Positions 51,153 through 62,174 of a stretch of DNA of 64,000 bases are shown one piece after another. Numbering within the stretch: the first letter of the stretch is position 1; the number at the start of each line of letters is the position of its first letter. Under the pieces are notes generated by a model. That model worked only from the letters and a program-made list of their open reading frames with translations, was not told the origin of the DNA and did no database searches. Origin of the DNA: Myripristis murdjan (lineage: Eukaryota > Chordata > Actinopteri > Holocentriformes > Holocentridae); NCBI RefSeq assembly GCF_902150065.1, contig NC_043987.1:19440487-19504486 (forward strand), read 5' to 3'. Made by a program: the position numbers and the translations under genes.

Positions 51153-51211
51153 AGTTTTGGGCAAATACACCAAGAACTGTACTGACAAGCAAAAGTGTGA
51201 TGTTAAACAAA

Positions 51212-51217
51212 TTTATT
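51212..51217 (-). terminator. Candidate poly(A) signal of otop2
   Basis: TTTATT on the plus strand gives AATAAA on the minus strand, about 380 bases after the otop2 stop and only 60 bases from the facing hid1 signal. Confidence 0.45.
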
Positions 51218-51595
51218 CCAGTTAAATCTATTGACATAAAAACTTATTAAAAAACAAACAATACAATTATTCTCGGTGCTTAAAGTCCCCATGGAACGAA
51301 CTCCAATGATTTTTACTGCCTGGAAAACAACTGAACTCACGCTGCACCACAAGACATGAACCTAGATTACAGCCAATAAAAACCTTCACATAATTTCTGT
51401 GGAGTCCCAGCCCTCCACCTGCCCTATCAAATAAAACTGCACATCTCCCAAAAAAAGCAATTTCCTCACTGGTTTACACTGTGGATTGATCCCTCCATGT
51501 GTTATGTCCTGCCCCAACATCCTGTTTCAACAGGAAATGCGGCAAAATCAAGGAAGTAAAGTGTCATTTCATGGGGTCTTTAAAGTGACACAAAT

Positions 51596-54233
51596 TTAAG
51601 AGATCAAGTAAACCTCAAACAGACTGGCAACTGAATGCATGCGGTAAAATATTCCAAAGGGCAGGCCAATATTCACAATAGCAGCCCACATGGTGAAATT
51701 GTAGAACTGTGTCTCGATGGAGTGGTCAAACTGGGGACGAGCACCAAATGCTGGCATTATCCAGAGCTGTCAACACAAAAGGACAAATTTAAGACAGGAA
51801 AACTAGGACGACTGTCTGAAAAGTGACTTGACAATATGCTCCTGAAACACAGTATCGGAAACTGGACTTACAATGATGTTAGCCAGCAGCAAAAATGCAC
51901 AAACTTCCTTCAGCAGCCTTCTCTTCCAACTGAGTCCATGAGTTGAGGCCATGAAGTTCCCAGGTTTATTGCTCCCCATTGATATCAACTCTATATGACT
52001 TTGGAAAGTGTGAGCATTAGTGTGCAGTGCTGCTTCCTGCATCACATGAAACGGCTCCCGATGCAGGCCTTCAATGATGAAGTAATTCTGCAGGCCAAGC
52101 TGGATCACAGTCAGGACACCCCAGGCCAGGTTGAGGCCATTTAGATATCCCCTGGCTCCAGTTGCCACTGTGGCCACAATGGAGAAGTAACTGATGATGA
52201 ACTGTCCCACTGAGGCTCCCACCAGCAGACCCACGTCCAGGCTGCGTGTGGGGTTCTTCTCAGAAACATGTTCCCTCTGGTCAAGCCTGTAGACGACACA
52301 GCCGACCACAGTGGAGACAGACATCATGCTCACTATCACTACATTCATGACAAAGTGAATGAGCAGGGCCTTGTTTATCTTCTTCTGGTCCTCTTGGAGT
52401 ACATCAATCTCATACACTATGAAGGTTGCCAGACCTGCCACCACCAAGAGTATTCCTGCCACAGGTCCCAAACACACATCCTTGGGACGGAACTTGATAT
52501 TGTGGTGGCCGTGGTCCTCCACTACTCGACCAACATTTTTCCACATGACATAAGCCATAGCAGAGGCAAAGAGACTGTATTCAATGTTGAAGGGGTACAG
52601 GTAGAAGAAAGCCTCTTTGAAGGTGTCACATGCTGAGTGACTGCATTTGCACTTGTCATCTCCAAAGCTAGCTGAAACGGAAAGAAAGTCACTTATGTTT
52701 GGGGTTCATTTTCCTTAGTCTGGTTGTTCCTCCAGAAAGTGACAGCATGAATGAATGCATTTGATCAGAAGTGAAAATACAAATGTTGATATACTTTACC
52801 TCTATACAAGCTGCGTGTGAAATTTACATTCTCAGGGATTTCAGTTTGGTGAACTGATTCCTCAGCGACTGCTGCCATCCACACCACCAAATTAGTGGAA
52901 AGAGTAAGAGTGAGCCCACACCTGAAAAAGCAAAATAATGTGTGCATCAAGAAGAAAGAAAGGTGCAAATTGTTTGAGAGTGCTTTTTCTTAAGTTACCG
53001 AGTAAAATTCTTGTGTAGCTGCACACAGTCTTTTGCATGAGTCCATAGGAAGTAGGTCTAAAAACAGAGAAGTTACAGAAGTTTGATGCAAACTGTCAGA
53101 CAAAGCCAGTGTATGCTCTTATGATGCATAAGTGCAGTGTGTTTTTTCAAATGCATCAACCTGGACAAACAAAAATACAGCTTGCACAACAGGGAAGGCA
53201 ACTTTCACGGCAGAATCACAGTGGAGGTAGCCCACATAGTTGGCAATCTTGAAAATATCCATGAGCAGACTAAGGAGGCCAAACAGCACAAGTCCAACTG
53301 GTGAAAAAACAAGAGAAACCATTTCAGCAATTAAGCTTCAATACAAGTTATCTAAAAACTCAAGCCACCAAATTTCAGGAGATTGTCACCTCTGAGCCAC
53401 ACGGGTCCAGCATGGGCATCTTTGTACAGACAGTCTTGATCCTCTTGGAAGGTGAAGATGTTGTAAAACAGCATCCAGATGATGGTCAGGAGAAGGAGAA
53501 TGATGAGGAAGATTTGTCTGTGTACAGCAGTAATGGCCACGCTGTTAAAGGCGCTGCCACTGACTAGAGCACAACCCAGGATCAGGATGTTGACACAGAT
53601 GATGCCAGAAAGGAGCCAGCCGCCACCATGGTGGTTCCTCTCCCTCACTCCGTCCATGCTGGGAGGGCGCACAATACTGGGCAAACGCTGGATGTTTTCC
53701 ATCTGAGCTGCTGTTTCAAGGTTTGATGGATGGGCCTCAACAACATCTCTCTCCTCATTAGGGGTTTTCCTACAACAACAACATTATTATTATTATTATT
53801 ATTATTATTAATCATAATCACCATCATCATCATCTTATGTTTTTAAAATGATATTCATCAAAATCGCCACAAAATTCTAATGCACTTACTGGGAATGAAG
53901 TGGTACATGAATAAGCACTAGAGTACAACAGGCATGTCAAGCAGTTACACCTAATCCATGTAGCAGCCAAAAATGAGACAAAAAGGCCTGTGGAGATCAA
54001 TTTGAAGCGCTTTTTTTTTCTCTCTCTCTAAACTGAGCTGTTTATGCTTAGCCATTTGAACTGGATATCAGTCTACATGTCTTGTGCTAGATTGGTGGTA
54101 GTGAAATGTGTATTTTAGAAGATGAGGCCGTCGTCAAGGCATTTCTCACCATGCATCGTGTTAGTAAACTTTACCTAAAGAAGAGTTTGTTGCAGGTCCG
54201 GAACATCTGTCGAGTTATAGTTTTCATGTCCAT
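51596..54233 (-). CDS. otop2: Otopetrin proton channel, OTOP2-like
   Basis: Seven coding exons join in phase: 54233-54175, 53769-53390, 53297-53161, 53057-52999, 52921-52800, 52671-51872 and 51766-51596 (stop included), giving 575 residues. Otopetrins are twelve-helix, proton-selective plasma-membrane channels. Family motifs seen are DAHAGPVWLRG, a CKCSHSAC cysteine group, FYLYPFNIEYSLFASAMAYV then MWKNVGR, KNPTRSLDV, IISYFSIVATVA and the C-terminal GIFYRMHSVASLFEVYLIS. Similarity is closest to OTOP2 among OTOP1-3. The start lies in a short first exon (MDMKTITRQMFRTCNKLFFR) chosen because its donor (TTTAG|GTAAAG) matches the phase of exon 2; a downstream Met (MENIQRLP) at 53,702 is the alternative. 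It converges with hid1. No second otopetrin is present here. Confidence 0.93.
53784..53812. repeat. (TTA)n microsatellite in otop2 intron 1
   Basis: A TTA run followed by TCA units lies directly upstream of the otop2 exon-2 acceptor, whose polypyrimidine tract is the TTG repeat next to it. Confidence 0.85.
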
Positions 54234-55253
54234 TCGTACACTCGAAAACTGTGGGCCACAACAACGTCCAACAAGATGGACAACAGTGGAACTAACGCCC
54301 AGACATTAGGCTACGGCCCCTATCTGGAAGATTAAAAGATTTATCAGCCTACATTCACGGCGATGCATTGAAGCATCGGTGCAAGGAAAAGGTAGGAGCA
54401 CAGCAGCGAAAGCCACACGCCTGAAACGCTCTCTGTCTTATTTTTTTCTGCTGGTCAGCCTGATGCAGTGGGAGCGAGTTTTCGGCACACAGCACAAGAA
54501 TTGATAAGAGGAGGAAAAACAGGTGTAATCAGTTTAAACTAATTGAGTTCTCGCCCTACATCCAATCAGGTCGCTTGGTTCAGACTTCGTTTTCCATGGC
54601 CAAATACTACCTGCTACAACTAGAAGTATTAGGCCTATAGATTATTTAATCACTTACTTATTGGTCTTTCTCCTGCATAATTATTGTTTTTGAAACAATT
54701 TATAAGAGAATACCTAAAGTAATAAAAATAAATCAACATAAATAAATAATAAAAGTAACTGACTTTATTCCTTTCACTCAGATTTTCAGCTGAATTTGTA
54801 TTTTTACCCTGCAAGCATTAAGATTTGTCGTGGCAGTTGGGTAAAAAAACAAACAAACAAACAAACAAACAAACAAAAAAAAAAAAACCCTCGCATAATG
54901 TGTTTAGTGGTAAGATCTACCAGGTCACCATTTCCTTCAAAATCCCTCAAAAAATTTCTGAGATATCCTGAAGACAAATAGATAAACTAAATAAAGGGGT
55001 GAAAACATCAAGGGTGAATGGAAAATAAAAAAAAGAACTTTAAAAAGGACATAACAACAGATTGTGCTATAATTGTTCTATGATAGTGCAGTAATTACAG
55101 AAAAAAGTAAATCTTTTACCAGTCACCTGCTTACAAAGCTGAATGTTTTGCAGGGCTCATCAGTTTTACTGCCAAACGGTGCACTCGTGTTGATCACAAG
55201 GTTGGAAACAAAGGTCATCTTAATATTCCCTCCGTCTGTCACAAACATTCAAG
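54234..55253. other. Space between otop2 and amn (head-to-head)
   Basis: It holds the 5' flanks of both genes and an ACAA tetranucleotide repeat. A TTTTGCAG|GG near 55,150 could be an acceptor for an untranslated first exon of amn, but this is not proven. No other coding sequence is seen. Confidence 0.5.
54843..54888. repeat. (ACAA)n microsatellite with A run
   Basis: About seven ACAA units end in a run of A. Confidence 0.9.
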
Positions 55254-56693
55254 ATGCTGAAATCGCCAGACGTGTTCCTTCTCTTCTGTCTTGTTGGGGT
55301 GACAAATGCCATGTACAAGCAGTGGATTCCTGACACCAACTATGAGAATAAGACCAACTGGGACAAAGGAGTCGTTCCGTGTGGTAACGACAGGGTTTGG
55401 TTTTCAGCCCAAGTGTCAGTGTTTGTGGAGAAAACCCACTCGGTGCAGGAGTTGAAGTTGCCAATTGATGGGGAGTTCATCCTGAATTCAGGAGCTGGAT
55501 TTTATGTCGGCGGTGAGCAAGAAGTGGGCTGCGGAGGAGGTATCACCAATCAGTTCAAAGATTCAGAATCTCGGTGGTTCAACCCAGCACTGTGGCAGGC
55601 GGGTGTGACTCAGGATGACCTGCAGAAGGGACAGTTTGTATTCTCAGTCCATGAGGAGAGTGTCCCCTGCCAGTATGACGATGTGGTGTTCAAAGCCAAC
55701 TCCTCTTTCAGAGTGGACACCACATCCAGTAGCCCTAGCATTCCTGTGCAGACTGTGTCTATACTGGGGAAGACATTTAGCAGTGGATCTGAGTTCTCCC
55801 AGTACCTCAGCTCACCCTCAGGCCGACTGCAGTTTCATGGATCACCACCTGTCAGTGTTGGTAACTCAGGCTGTGGAGATCCGTCTGGCTGTGACTGTGG
55901 GAATTCTGCGAACCATGACCAGATCTGTGACAGTGTAACGTGTCCCTCTCTGACTTGTGAGAAGCCTCTCCGCCCTGTAGGACACTGTTGTGATGTGTGT
56001 GGTGCCATTGTCACCATCCATTATGCCAATGGCTTCAACCTACAAGTGTACAGAGAACGACTCCAGCTGTTTCTTCTCCAGCCACCATACAAATCTGTTC
56101 AGCTGGGCATGTCCAAAGTCTTCAAGTCACAGCGGATAATGGGTGTAGTCCCTTTTGGTGCCTCAGCTGAGATCCAGGTAGTGGTTCTGGATGGGGAGAG
56201 AGGCCCACAGTCAGGCTTGGTTGCAGAGGCTCTGGCCCATGACATACTGAAGGATATCCACTCTCAAGGCTCTGACTATGGAATTGCTGGGGCTGAATTC
56301 CAGGCCTCCTCTGGGAGCAGCAGCGATGAAGTGCCAGAGAATATCACTGGGATGGTGGTTGGAGGTGTATTTGGAGTGCTACTTCTAGTGGCTCTCATTG
56401 GCATTGCGGTTGTTCTTGTCCAAAAACGTGTTGTCCAAATGCCCCAAATCTCCCTGCCATCAATGCCTTCGATGCCATTTGTGATCAGCTTTAAGAAGAA
56501 CGCTGATGTCGGAGACCTTGGTGGGCCTCTTGATCATGGCTTTGATAATCCTATGTTTGACCACCAAACAAAGCTGCCTGCTGCACTTGGCCTGTATGGG
56601 ACTGAAATTAATGATACAATCTACATGACTCAGTCAGGAGTGCACTTTGTAAATCCAGTTTATGATGAGAATGAAACTGATTTTAATGCCTGA
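55254..56693 (+). CDS. amn: Amnionless, membrane anchor of the cubilin receptor, single exon
   Basis: A single uninterrupted frame encodes 479 residues that align along their whole length with amnionless. Visible parts are a signal peptide (about 1-19), the ectodomain beginning KQWIPDTNYENKTNW, a cysteine-rich VWFC-like segment at about 205-250 (CGDPSGCDCGN to GHCCDVCG), a transmembrane helix at about 366-390 followed by KR, and a cytoplasmic tail with two FxNPx(F/Y) endocytosis signals, FDNPMF at 430-435 and FVNPVY at 465-470. Amnionless carries cubilin to the apical membrane and drives its endocytosis in kidney and gut. The mammalian gene has many exons, so the absence of introns points to origin by retroposition, yet the frame is intact and every functional part is kept. 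It is head-to-head with otop2 and tail-to-tail with trim16. Confidence 0.95.
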   Translation: MLKSPDVFLLFCLVGVTNAMYKQWIPDTNYENKTNWDKGVVPCGNDRVWFSAQVSVFVEKTHSVQELKLPIDGEFILNSGAGFYVGGEQEVGCGGGITNQFKDSESRWFNPALWQAGVTQDDLQKGQFVFSVHEESVPCQYDDVVFKANSSFRVDTTSSSPSIPVQTVSILGKTFSSGSEFSQYLSSPSGRLQFHGSPPVSVGNSGCGDPSGCDCGNSANHDQICDSVTCPSLTCEKPLRPVGHCCDVCGAIVTIHYANGFNLQVYRERLQLFLLQPPYKSVQLGMSKVFKSQRIMGVVPFGASAEIQVVVLDGERGPQSGLVAEALAHDILKDIHSQGSDYGIAGAEFQASSGSSSDEVPENITGMVVGGVFGVLLLVALIGIAVVLVQKRVVQMPQISLPSMPSMPFVISFKKNADVGDLGGPLDHGFDNPMFDHQTKLPAALGLYGTEINDTIYMTQSGVHFVNPVYDENETDFNA

Positions 56694-57184
56694 AGTTACT
56701 GAATGAATAAGATGATGATGAGCTGATGATTTCTAAAGTGCTTTATTGTGTAAAATATTAAACTCATGATGTGTAATCACTCAACAAATAATAATAACTC
56801 TCATAACTGTGTGTATAAAACCCATATCATACCTGAATGTTACTGAAGAAATTTAATAGCTGAGTAAACTTTTAAGACAAATAAAGGAAATCTTGGCAAG
56901 CAACTGATTTTTTTTTCATACCTGATCCCAGTAGTGACACTACAGTAAATTTCAAGCACACTTATTACTGCACAAGTTGCACAGCCACCACTAGATGGTA
57001 GTAAGTCTAATATTTTGCAACACTATTTTACATCAGTGGAAAAATATCCTCCATAAATATACCTCAGTATACAACTCCAATAAACATCAAAATGTGTTCA
57101 TCTTGTACAAGGTCATATTGCTAGTTGTCTACAGAGGCAGCAGGTGACATGCTGCATTATGGTGTGCAATTCTAGAAAGGTTTT
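56694..57184. other. Overlapping 3' regions of amn and trim16
   Basis: Only 491 bases separate the two facing stop codons. Plus-strand AATAAA signals lie at 56,880 and 57,079, and minus-strand AATAAA/ATTAAA signals at 56,747 and 56,857, so the two 3' UTRs probably overlap. Confidence 0.5.
56880..56885 (+). terminator. Candidate poly(A) signal of amn
   Basis: AATAAA lies about 190 bases after the amn stop; a second AATAAA is at 57,079-57,084. Confidence 0.5.
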
Positions 57185-59926
57185 TCATTTTACATTAACC
57201 AGAGAAACTATATTGTCCTTCTTAGAGAGCCAGGCAATAGCATACAAGGGCTCTATAAAATCTGCCTTATACTTGTGAAGCAGGGTCATAGTGTCGGTCA
57301 CATTATAGAAGGCAATAGAACCCTGAAAAAAGTCAATGTATAACCCGATCTTTGCAATGCCAGTGTCTTCCAAGGGAGTCTCTACACCAGCATGCCAAGC
57401 GGAGAGACCTCGCCTGTTCCGTCCCAGACACCAAGAAAAGTCATTCCCAGTGATGCAGTCAACGCTTTCCTCTCCCTTACGGTCAATGCTCTTGTATGTG
57501 ACTCCCACGTGTGCACCCTCCCCACTAAGCTCTATTTCCATGTAGTGCCTCCCCAAGTAGAGGCTCTGTGAGCTCACTGCTTGGCGCCAGTACTCAAAGC
57601 GCTCTGGGTTGTCAGGGTAGCTGTGCTGCCAGGGGCTGGTATTGGTCAGCTTTCTGTTGTCCTCTGTCAGTCGTAGAAAATGATGGGTGGTCTCTGGGTC
57701 AAAGGTCAAACTCACTGTATCTGTCAGGGGAAACACATTTGTAGGTGTAGTCAACTGATATATGATCTGTATTCAAAGAACAGACAGTAAAAAATAATTT
57801 GTTGCCTGCACAATAAATGAAATATTTACATTTCAAAAAGTCATCTCGGGTTTCAGGGTCAGGCTGAGATTCTGTCATCTGGGCTTGGGCCATGGCTGTA
57901 AGACCTACAGTGATTAATCATTTATTAGAAAGGTTATTCCATATTTTGGTCAGATATAGTGGTTCATAAGCTATAACCAAGATATATAGATAGATGATGC
58001 GTGAGTCTATCATGCATGTGCATGATAGACTTAAATTAATTGGGAAAAAATTGTAATAAAAATAACACAAAGTAAGGTACACCAGAGAAGTAAGGTATAT
58101 AATACAATGTACACCCACTAGTTTTACAGATGGTTCTCATTTTTTCTCTGTAGGTGGAGAGGATTTGGTCACACAGCTCCTGCGTAACATCAGTCACCAC
58201 CTGACTGAAACAGGCTAGATGGTCCGTGAGGTTGCTGTACACACCAGGCAGATGTACGTGTGCCACTCCTTTCTTCCATTCTGAGTACTCCTACAAGAAG
58301 CGAAATAAAAATAACCATATACTGCAACTCACAATAACCCTTCAGGATTGACAGATGAATCGAAATAAAACTGTTAAGTAACATGCAACTCCTTTTCACT
58401 GATCCAGCACTAAGACAATGTTTGTTCCATGAAATGATTAGAAGGAATTTTCTCAGATTTGCCTGCTCTGTATACACTGTAAACACTCTAAAATCCAAAA
58501 TAAACGGTGTCTCAGAGAACATCCTGTACCCAGGAATCAGATCGCAGGAGACATTTGGCTAAACTAGGTTGACACTGACAGAACAAAGCTGTTCCATTCT
58601 TTTTTTTTTTGTTTTCTTCTTCATCTTCTTCCTTTCTTAAATTTTCATTTTTACCTGCAGAAAGTCAACATCGGGCTTGGTCCGGTACAGTTTGTCCATC
58701 TGAGCCAAGGTTTTCTTCAGCGCTGCTCTCCTCTGCTCCAGATGTGCCTGTATACCATCTGCCTGTCTGAGGGCCTGTCTCTGCTCTCCCTCCATTACCT
58801 CCACTGCCCCTCTCCTGGCCTCCTCCACGCTTGCCTGCAGCCTTGCAAACTGCTCCACAATAACGCCACAAACCTCTGCCACACAGGACTGCAGAGATGC
58901 AGAGAAGTTAAGAGATTAAAAAACCAGACTATGACAATAAAAGCGGTGTAATACACTGAGAAGCTGTGCCAGGCTATTGCATGTTATTAGTAATTTGACT
59001 AATTATAATACCATAGATCATAGTGTAACTTGTTGCCTGCATACTGTACCTTAATTGAGGCATTATTGGTCTGTAGCTTTCCAATTGCTTTCTCAGCTGC
59101 TGAGATGCTCTGAGTAATATCTACTTGTTTCATCTGCAGTTCAGTCTACAACGGTAGAGAAACACAATTGCAACAGGTACTGCATCAGGTTTTCAAATAG
59201 AACATCTTGTACAGACAAATACCAGAGGATTATTATACCGTAACTGAACATTTCCCCCCTCTTTTTCTTGTTTGTAAGAGGAAAATCTTTTGAGACAGTT
59301 CAAGCTCGATGATCAGACTGAGGAATTCTATTTCAGTTACAATGTACATTGTTAAAAAAAGGTAAGTGCTAGAGTTACCGTCTCATAAGGTCCATTTAAA
59401 ATACTTTGTGAAATTTATTGTACTTTGTGTGTGTGTGTGTATGTTTGCATCTGTGTGTCTTTAAAACCTCAATCTGTCTGCGCGCCTCCCCTACAGATGC
59501 AGTGGTGTGCCCCTCATGCTCCTGGCTCTCGCAGTCCCGACACACACAGCATCCATCTGTCAGACAGAAGCGTTCCAGGGGGAGATGATGGACCTCACAT
59601 GTCCGGCAATCGATGTCATGAAGGGGATCCACGAGCCGATGATTCTGAAATTTGCTGTTCTCCAGATGTGGTCTGAGGTGGGCCTCACAGTAAGACACCA
59701 GGCAGGTCAAGCAGGATTTTAGGGCCTTGCTGGGTTTCTCAATACAGGAGTCACATAGCACATCCTCCGGGGAGAGTATGTCAGGGGACTGGCTGTTACC
59801 ATTCTCAGATGCAACTCGATCAGTAGGATTATCCATTTCTTTGTCCATGCGGGTGCTGTCCTGTTTTTCGCAAGGTGGCAGATCCTCTTTCATGTTCGCT
59901 GCGTTGTTGGTGCCAGAGGTCTCCAT
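57185..59926 (-). CDS. trim16: TRIM16-like B-box/coiled-coil/SPRY protein
   Basis: Six coding exons join in phase: 59926-59468, 59145-59050, 58888-58655, 58290-58119, 57895-57830 and 57720-57185 (stop included), giving 520 residues. There is no RING finger. Domains in order are B-box 1 (about 58-97, LCDSCIEKPSKALKSCLTC), B-box 2 (about 107-145, CRTCEVHHLPLERFC), a coiled coil (about 154-320) and a B30.2/SPRY domain (about 345-520, TFDPETTHHFLRLTEDNRKL and ITGNDFSWCLGRN). This is the layout and sequence of TRIM16, which acts as an E3 ligase through its B-boxes and is linked to stress responses and autophagy of damaged endomembranes. The length fits the family. Whether it is the one-to-one orthologue or a paralogue cannot be told here. 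Confidence 0.9.
58004..58031. repeat. Perfect 13-bp palindrome in trim16 intron 4
   Basis: AGTCTATCATGCA, a two-base spacer TG, then the exact reverse complement. With such a short spacer it can extrude as a cruciform or fold as a tight hairpin in the pre-mRNA. Confidence 0.85.
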
Positions 59927-62174
59927 GTTTGACCGTGGCCTGCTGTAATCTCTGCAGCATTACACTGTCACAAGGCCCACTCTTCTCCTCACACTGACAT
60001 TGCTCCTTCCTGTCTTTACTGTGATCCAGACCCTCATGAGAGCATAAGGAAAGAATTGAGAACCACGCCTAGGAACTTTTGTTGAATCAGCCAGCCAAAA
60101 CGTTCTCATTTTTCACCCCTCCCATGTTTCCCCCCTTCTCTCCCCCTTGCATCTAGCTTCACTAAGCTTGAAACGCAGCTTGACCAGATCACAGGGAGAT
60201 GAGGGAAGGAAATGACGAGTTTATCATGACCCAAACGGGGTGGGGTGGGAGGGAGTGTGGGGGGGTCGGGAATATGCAGCATTTTTCATTATCCATCAGC
60301 TAAGTACTTGTTGCTCAGCTATGGTCTTATTTCTTGTTGTCTTTTAATCACTTTTGGATCTTGTACAAGGTTAATGATTTATTTAAAGAATAATGGAAAT
60401 AACAAAAGAACTGTTTTGCACTCATTCACCAAGCCTTTGGCTGAGTACCGCTAAGCAGCCTGTAGGGCGGAAAGTGATAGTGCTTCCTTTTGATAACAAA
60501 GTTACGCAGGAGTTCTCAGAAGCATGGCATTTTTGAGACAGCAGCGCTTAACTACCACTTCCTGACTTCATGTCATGCAGTACACAGTGAGACAGCAGTG
60601 ACGCTTGCCATGTGTGTGTGCAGGATTATTATGACTGATTCTAAGATACCAAAATAAACATTTTCCTCTGTCTTACATACACACTTCCTCTGTCTTACAT
60701 ACACACTTACATACTTGGGAAAAGCAAGAAATCCAAGTAGGTAGATGTATTTCCTGTCATTGTAGACTGTCTTTGTAAACATGTAATGAGTAAGACAGTA
60801 TTATCATTGACCTATAGTTATAAAACTGTGTTCTAAAAATAGTGCGACTACATACCAGTATTTGGTGAAGGTTAGGGTGGAATTCATGCAATAGACATAT
60901 TAGGCGTATTAAAAGCAAGAACCAACCAATTTCCATGAGATGCATTTCTGTTTTTGGTACATCAAAGATCCATATCTGGTATTGTTTATCTCCCTCTTTC
61001 TGGCTAAAACCATGGGAAACTGCTAGATTGTGTATATGGATACCTCGATGAAGTAATACACATCATCATTTAAAATAGTACTTTTATTAAGCCAAAAATC
61101 CATTTGAAAAATATTTCTTTAAAAATAGAGAGAGAGGGAGTTGACAGATGTTGACAGATATCTCCTTTTCCAACGTTTCTGGTGAAATACTCAAGACACA
61201 CACTGTTGGAAGACTGCCACATTGACAAGACTGATATGAGTGATATATAATGGTTCATATAAACTTCACTGTGAATTCACATGTAAAATACAAAATACAG
61301 AACTACAACATCCTACTTTGTGCATTAGAAAATTATTTACCTAAAGATTGTGTGTTTTCATACAGCACAAAACACTACAATTTCACCTAAAACAAACTAA
61401 AATTCAACACATTTGCTCAGTGACTCTGCAGACAATTGGCCTTCATTGTCAGTGAGCCAAACATGAATTGAGATGGCTTACTGTATGTAAACATGAATTT
61501 AATAAAAGTACATCAGCTGAATGAATTAGGGAAAGATATTGTGCACAAAGCTTTGACAGAAGACATTAGTGAACTGACTTTAGTCAATGTCAAAAGATTT
61601 AATTAGAAAATACATTTTAACAAATGCACAGGCACAAGCAATGCAGGCACATGAGATGGTAGGTCTAACCCCACAGGGGTAAACATGTTCCTGGGGCACG
61701 GACCCCATCATCAACTCTTCATTAATTATGCCACATGGCATACAATGCCACTGCAGGACACTGTTCTCTGATAATCATCATTCACTTTGTTCAGTCATGC
61801 AGTGCAATGGACTCCAGTAACTCTGTGAGCCTCCCGAGATATTTTCAGTGATTTTCCTGAGTCCAACAAGACAAGGTAAAAAAAAAAATCTTGTTAAGCT
61901 TTAGCTCAGGCTAATCTCTTTTTGTTTGACATATTTATCTTGACAATGTCGTTTTTGCTTTATTACCACAGGGTTACCAGAGAAGGTAAATCATTAACTT
62001 CTCCCAGTCTATACATGTCATGCTCTTCACAGTAGTCCACTGACCTTTTAGACTATGAGAACATGGAGGGAGGATCACCTTCAACAAGTGGTATTATCTG
62101 TGGATTAAATGAGAGACAAGAGGGGAAACAACTGTCAAATAAATCACATTTGGTAAACCATAAAAGACATTTTA
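59927..62174. other. Space between trim16 and the foldback element
   Basis: It holds the trim16 5' flank and AT-rich unique DNA. A 22-base tandem duplication (TTCCTCTGTCTTACATACAC type) lies at 60,663-60,706. No coding exon is recognised. Confidence 0.5.

Larger units (their letters stand above)
49621..51211. other. hid1 3' UTR / space before otop2
   Basis: There is no further coding sequence. The stretch holds a hAT-type miniature element (50,552-50,659), an A run near 50,443-50,457 preceded by ATTAAA, and a candidate AATAAA for hid1 at 51,147. The hid1 3' UTR probably occupies much of it. Confidence 0.5.

Noticed and set aside
49621-55253. A second otopetrin (otop3) next to otop2
   Set aside because: All otopetrin-like exons in the interval fit a single seven-exon gene and no leftover exon remains.
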